A stretch of DNA of 6,538 nucleotides, taken from the NCBI GenBank assembly GCA_948742005.1, contig CAPYQR010000007.1:17025-23562 (forward strand), written 5' to 3'. The first letter of the stretch is position 1; each line of letters opens with the position of its first letter. Shown here in pieces: positions 6,189 through 6,538 of this stretch. The position numbers and the translations under genes are program-made. The notes under the pieces were generated by a model that saw nothing but the letters and a program-made list of their open reading frames with translations, searched no databases and was not told the DNA's origin. This DNA is from an uncultured bacterium. Its GTDB lineage: Bacteria; Cyanobacteriota; Vampirovibrionia; Gastranaerophilales; Gastranaerophilaceae.

Positions 6189-6212
6189 AAAAAAAATGGC
6201 ACTAACGTGCCA
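6189..6212 (-). terminator. Hairpin with T8 run upstream of the methyltransferase (terminator or attenuator)
   Basis: On the minus strand TGGCAC (6212-6207), loop GTTA, GTGCCA (6202-6197) is followed directly by eight T residues (6196-6189). The stem is only six pairs but half GC. It lies about 60 bases downstream of the predicted start from the 6279-6307 promoter and 26 bases before ATG 6162. It could end a short RNA or act as an attenuator for the methyltransferase. Confidence 0.65.
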
Positions 6213-6272
6213 AAAGTCATGTTTTGGTTTATTAATATATAACAAATATTTTTTATAGTTTATATAAATTAT
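6189..6272 (-). ncRNA. Candidate short transcript (~80 nt) between promoter and hairpin
   Basis: The strong promoter at 6279-6307 predicts a start near 6272 and the hairpin/T8 element predicts an end near 6189, giving an RNA of about 80 nucleotides with no convincing reading frame. The body is extremely AT-rich and I do not recognise a known RNA family. It could equally be simply the untranslated leader of the methyltransferase mRNA. Confidence 0.25.
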
Positions 6273-6278
6273 ATTTAT

Positions 6279-6307
6279 ATATTACATCTTACATTCTAAG
6301 ATGTCAA
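6279..6307 (-). promoter_or_regulatory. Minus-strand promoter with operator-like spacer
   Basis: The minus strand reads an exact TTGACA (6307-6302), a 17-base spacer, then TAATAT (6284-6279, 4/6 to the -10 consensus). The spacer is almost entirely occupied by the dyad listed at 6284-6304, which overlaps both hexamers and would block polymerase if bound. The likely target is the methyltransferase gene or the short RNA in front of it. Confidence 0.5.
6284..6304. repeat. 21-bp dyad, possible operator
   Basis: ACATCTTA (6284-6291) and TAAGATGT (6297-6304) are perfect inverted arms of 8 bases around a 5-base centre. The position between and overlapping -35 and -10 is typical for repressor operators or MerR-type activator sites. 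The same core TTACATCTT recurs at 6328-6336 in the neighbouring terminator stem. Confidence 0.45.
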
Positions 6308-6337
6308 TAAAAAAAGATGTAAATTTTTTACATCTTT
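6306..6337 (-). terminator. AT-rich terminator hairpin after the right-edge gene remnant
   Basis: AAAGATGTAAA (6313-6323) and TTTACATCTTT (6327-6337) form a perfect 11-bp stem with a 3-base loop. On the minus strand the stem runs straight into a T-rich tract that continues to the TTGACA box. Only two pairs are GC, so it may be weak. It lies about 48 bases after the stop codon at 6385, consistent with ending that gene. Confidence 0.5.
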
Positions 6338-6384
6338 AATTTTTATATTTTATGTTTTTAAAAATCTGAAATTTAATTAAAATT

Positions 6385-6498
6385 TTATTTCGCATTCAAA
6401 AAAGTCTGAACATTTGTTGTCATGCTTTCTTCTTTAATTTTCCATCCTTTAGCGGTTGTTGTAAAGATAAAATAACAAAACAAGGAAATGATTATAAA
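6385..6498 (-). pseudogene. 3' end of an unidentified gene, open for 37 codons and interrupted upstream
   Basis: The minus-strand frame ending at TAA 6387-6385 reads as a plausible protein C-terminus: a hydrophobic strand CYFIF, then TTTAKGWKIKEESM and NVQTFLNAK. The strand-turn-GWKI style is common at the end of small NTF2-like or lipoprotein domains, but I do not identify the family. A terminator-like hairpin follows it. The frame is closed on its 5' side by an in-frame TAA at 6501-6499, with no start codon and ribosome site to make a complete gene. Beyond that stop the base composition changes. It may be a truncated gene, a frameshifted gene, or a sequence junction at the window edge. Confidence 0.4.
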
Positions 6499-6538
6499 TT
6501 AAGTGCTACAAGAACTCCAAGGAGCGACAAGACAGGTT
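6499..6538. other. Compositionally distinct 40-base right edge
   Basis: From about 6501 to the end the sequence is close to half G+C, while the preceding few hundred bases are strongly AT-rich. It contains a small palindrome CTCCAAGGAG and two copies of ACAAGA. In one minus frame it reads VLSLLGVLVALNL followed by a stop at 6494-6492, which could be the end of another gene. It is too short to identify. Confidence 0.3.

Noticed and set aside
6167..6220. 17-codon minus-strand frame starting at ATG 6220 through the hairpin, possible leader peptide
   Set aside because: It has no Shine-Dalgarno site, its sequence is just the hairpin plus T run translated, and it has no run of regulatory codons.
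6284..6337. CRISPR-like repeats
   Set aside because: Only short 7-9 base arms in inverted orientation with irregular gaps, no repeat-spacer periodicity and no cas genes.
6423..6494. Alternative minus frame reading SFPCFVILSLQQPLKDGKLK
   Set aside because: It lies just after a stop, ends in another stop within 24 codons, and its composition is less protein-like than the overlapping frame ending at 6385.

Overview
This AT-rich window is gene-dense and carried almost entirely on the minus strand. It looks like ordinary chromosome of a low-GC bacterium. The mix of a signal-peptide protein with an AMIN-like region, an RseP-type site-2 protease, a UbiE/MenG-like methyltransferase and several lineage-restricted hypotheticals would fit an AT-rich gut bacterium such as the non-photosynthetic cyanobacterial relatives (Vampirovibrionia/Gastranaerophilales). 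That assignment is an impression from protein style, not proof.

Layout from right to left, in the direction of most transcription. The right edge (about 6385-6538) holds the last 37 codons of a minus-strand gene, interrupted by an in-frame stop where base composition changes sharply, followed by an AT-rich terminator hairpin. Next is a strong minus promoter (exact TTGACA) whose spacer is filled by a 21-bp dyad. About 60 bases further on is a second hairpin with a T8 run, just before the UbiE-like methyltransferase (5464-6162). That gene converges on a 102-aa hypothetical (5100-5408, plus strand, the only plus gene), and the two share a bidirectional terminator. Divergent from the hypothetical is an amidohydrolase-fold gene (3641-4948), followed by ribH (3103-3579, lumazine synthase). 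Then comes a signal-peptide/AMIN-like/single-TM protein (1683-2978) with a clear terminator. Last is a probable two-gene operon: an acidic coiled-coil hypothetical (575-1561) and the start of an RseP-like M50 protease (GTG at 533, running off the left edge).

RibH makes the flavin precursor lumazine and the UbiE-like enzyme would methylate a quinone; the remaining genes have no demonstrated shared pathway. The most notable observations are these. The amidohydrolase keeps its HxH motif and catalytic-type Glu but has lost three of the expected metal/catalytic ligands (His to Arg, His to Tyr, Asp to Asn), each a single-transition change. Two genes have near-ideal promoters placed exactly 7 bases before an ATG, which predicts leaderless mRNAs and corrects both start codons. 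Finally, there is an operator/attenuator-like arrangement upstream of the methyltransferase. I do not see a defence system, CRISPR array or intact mobile element.
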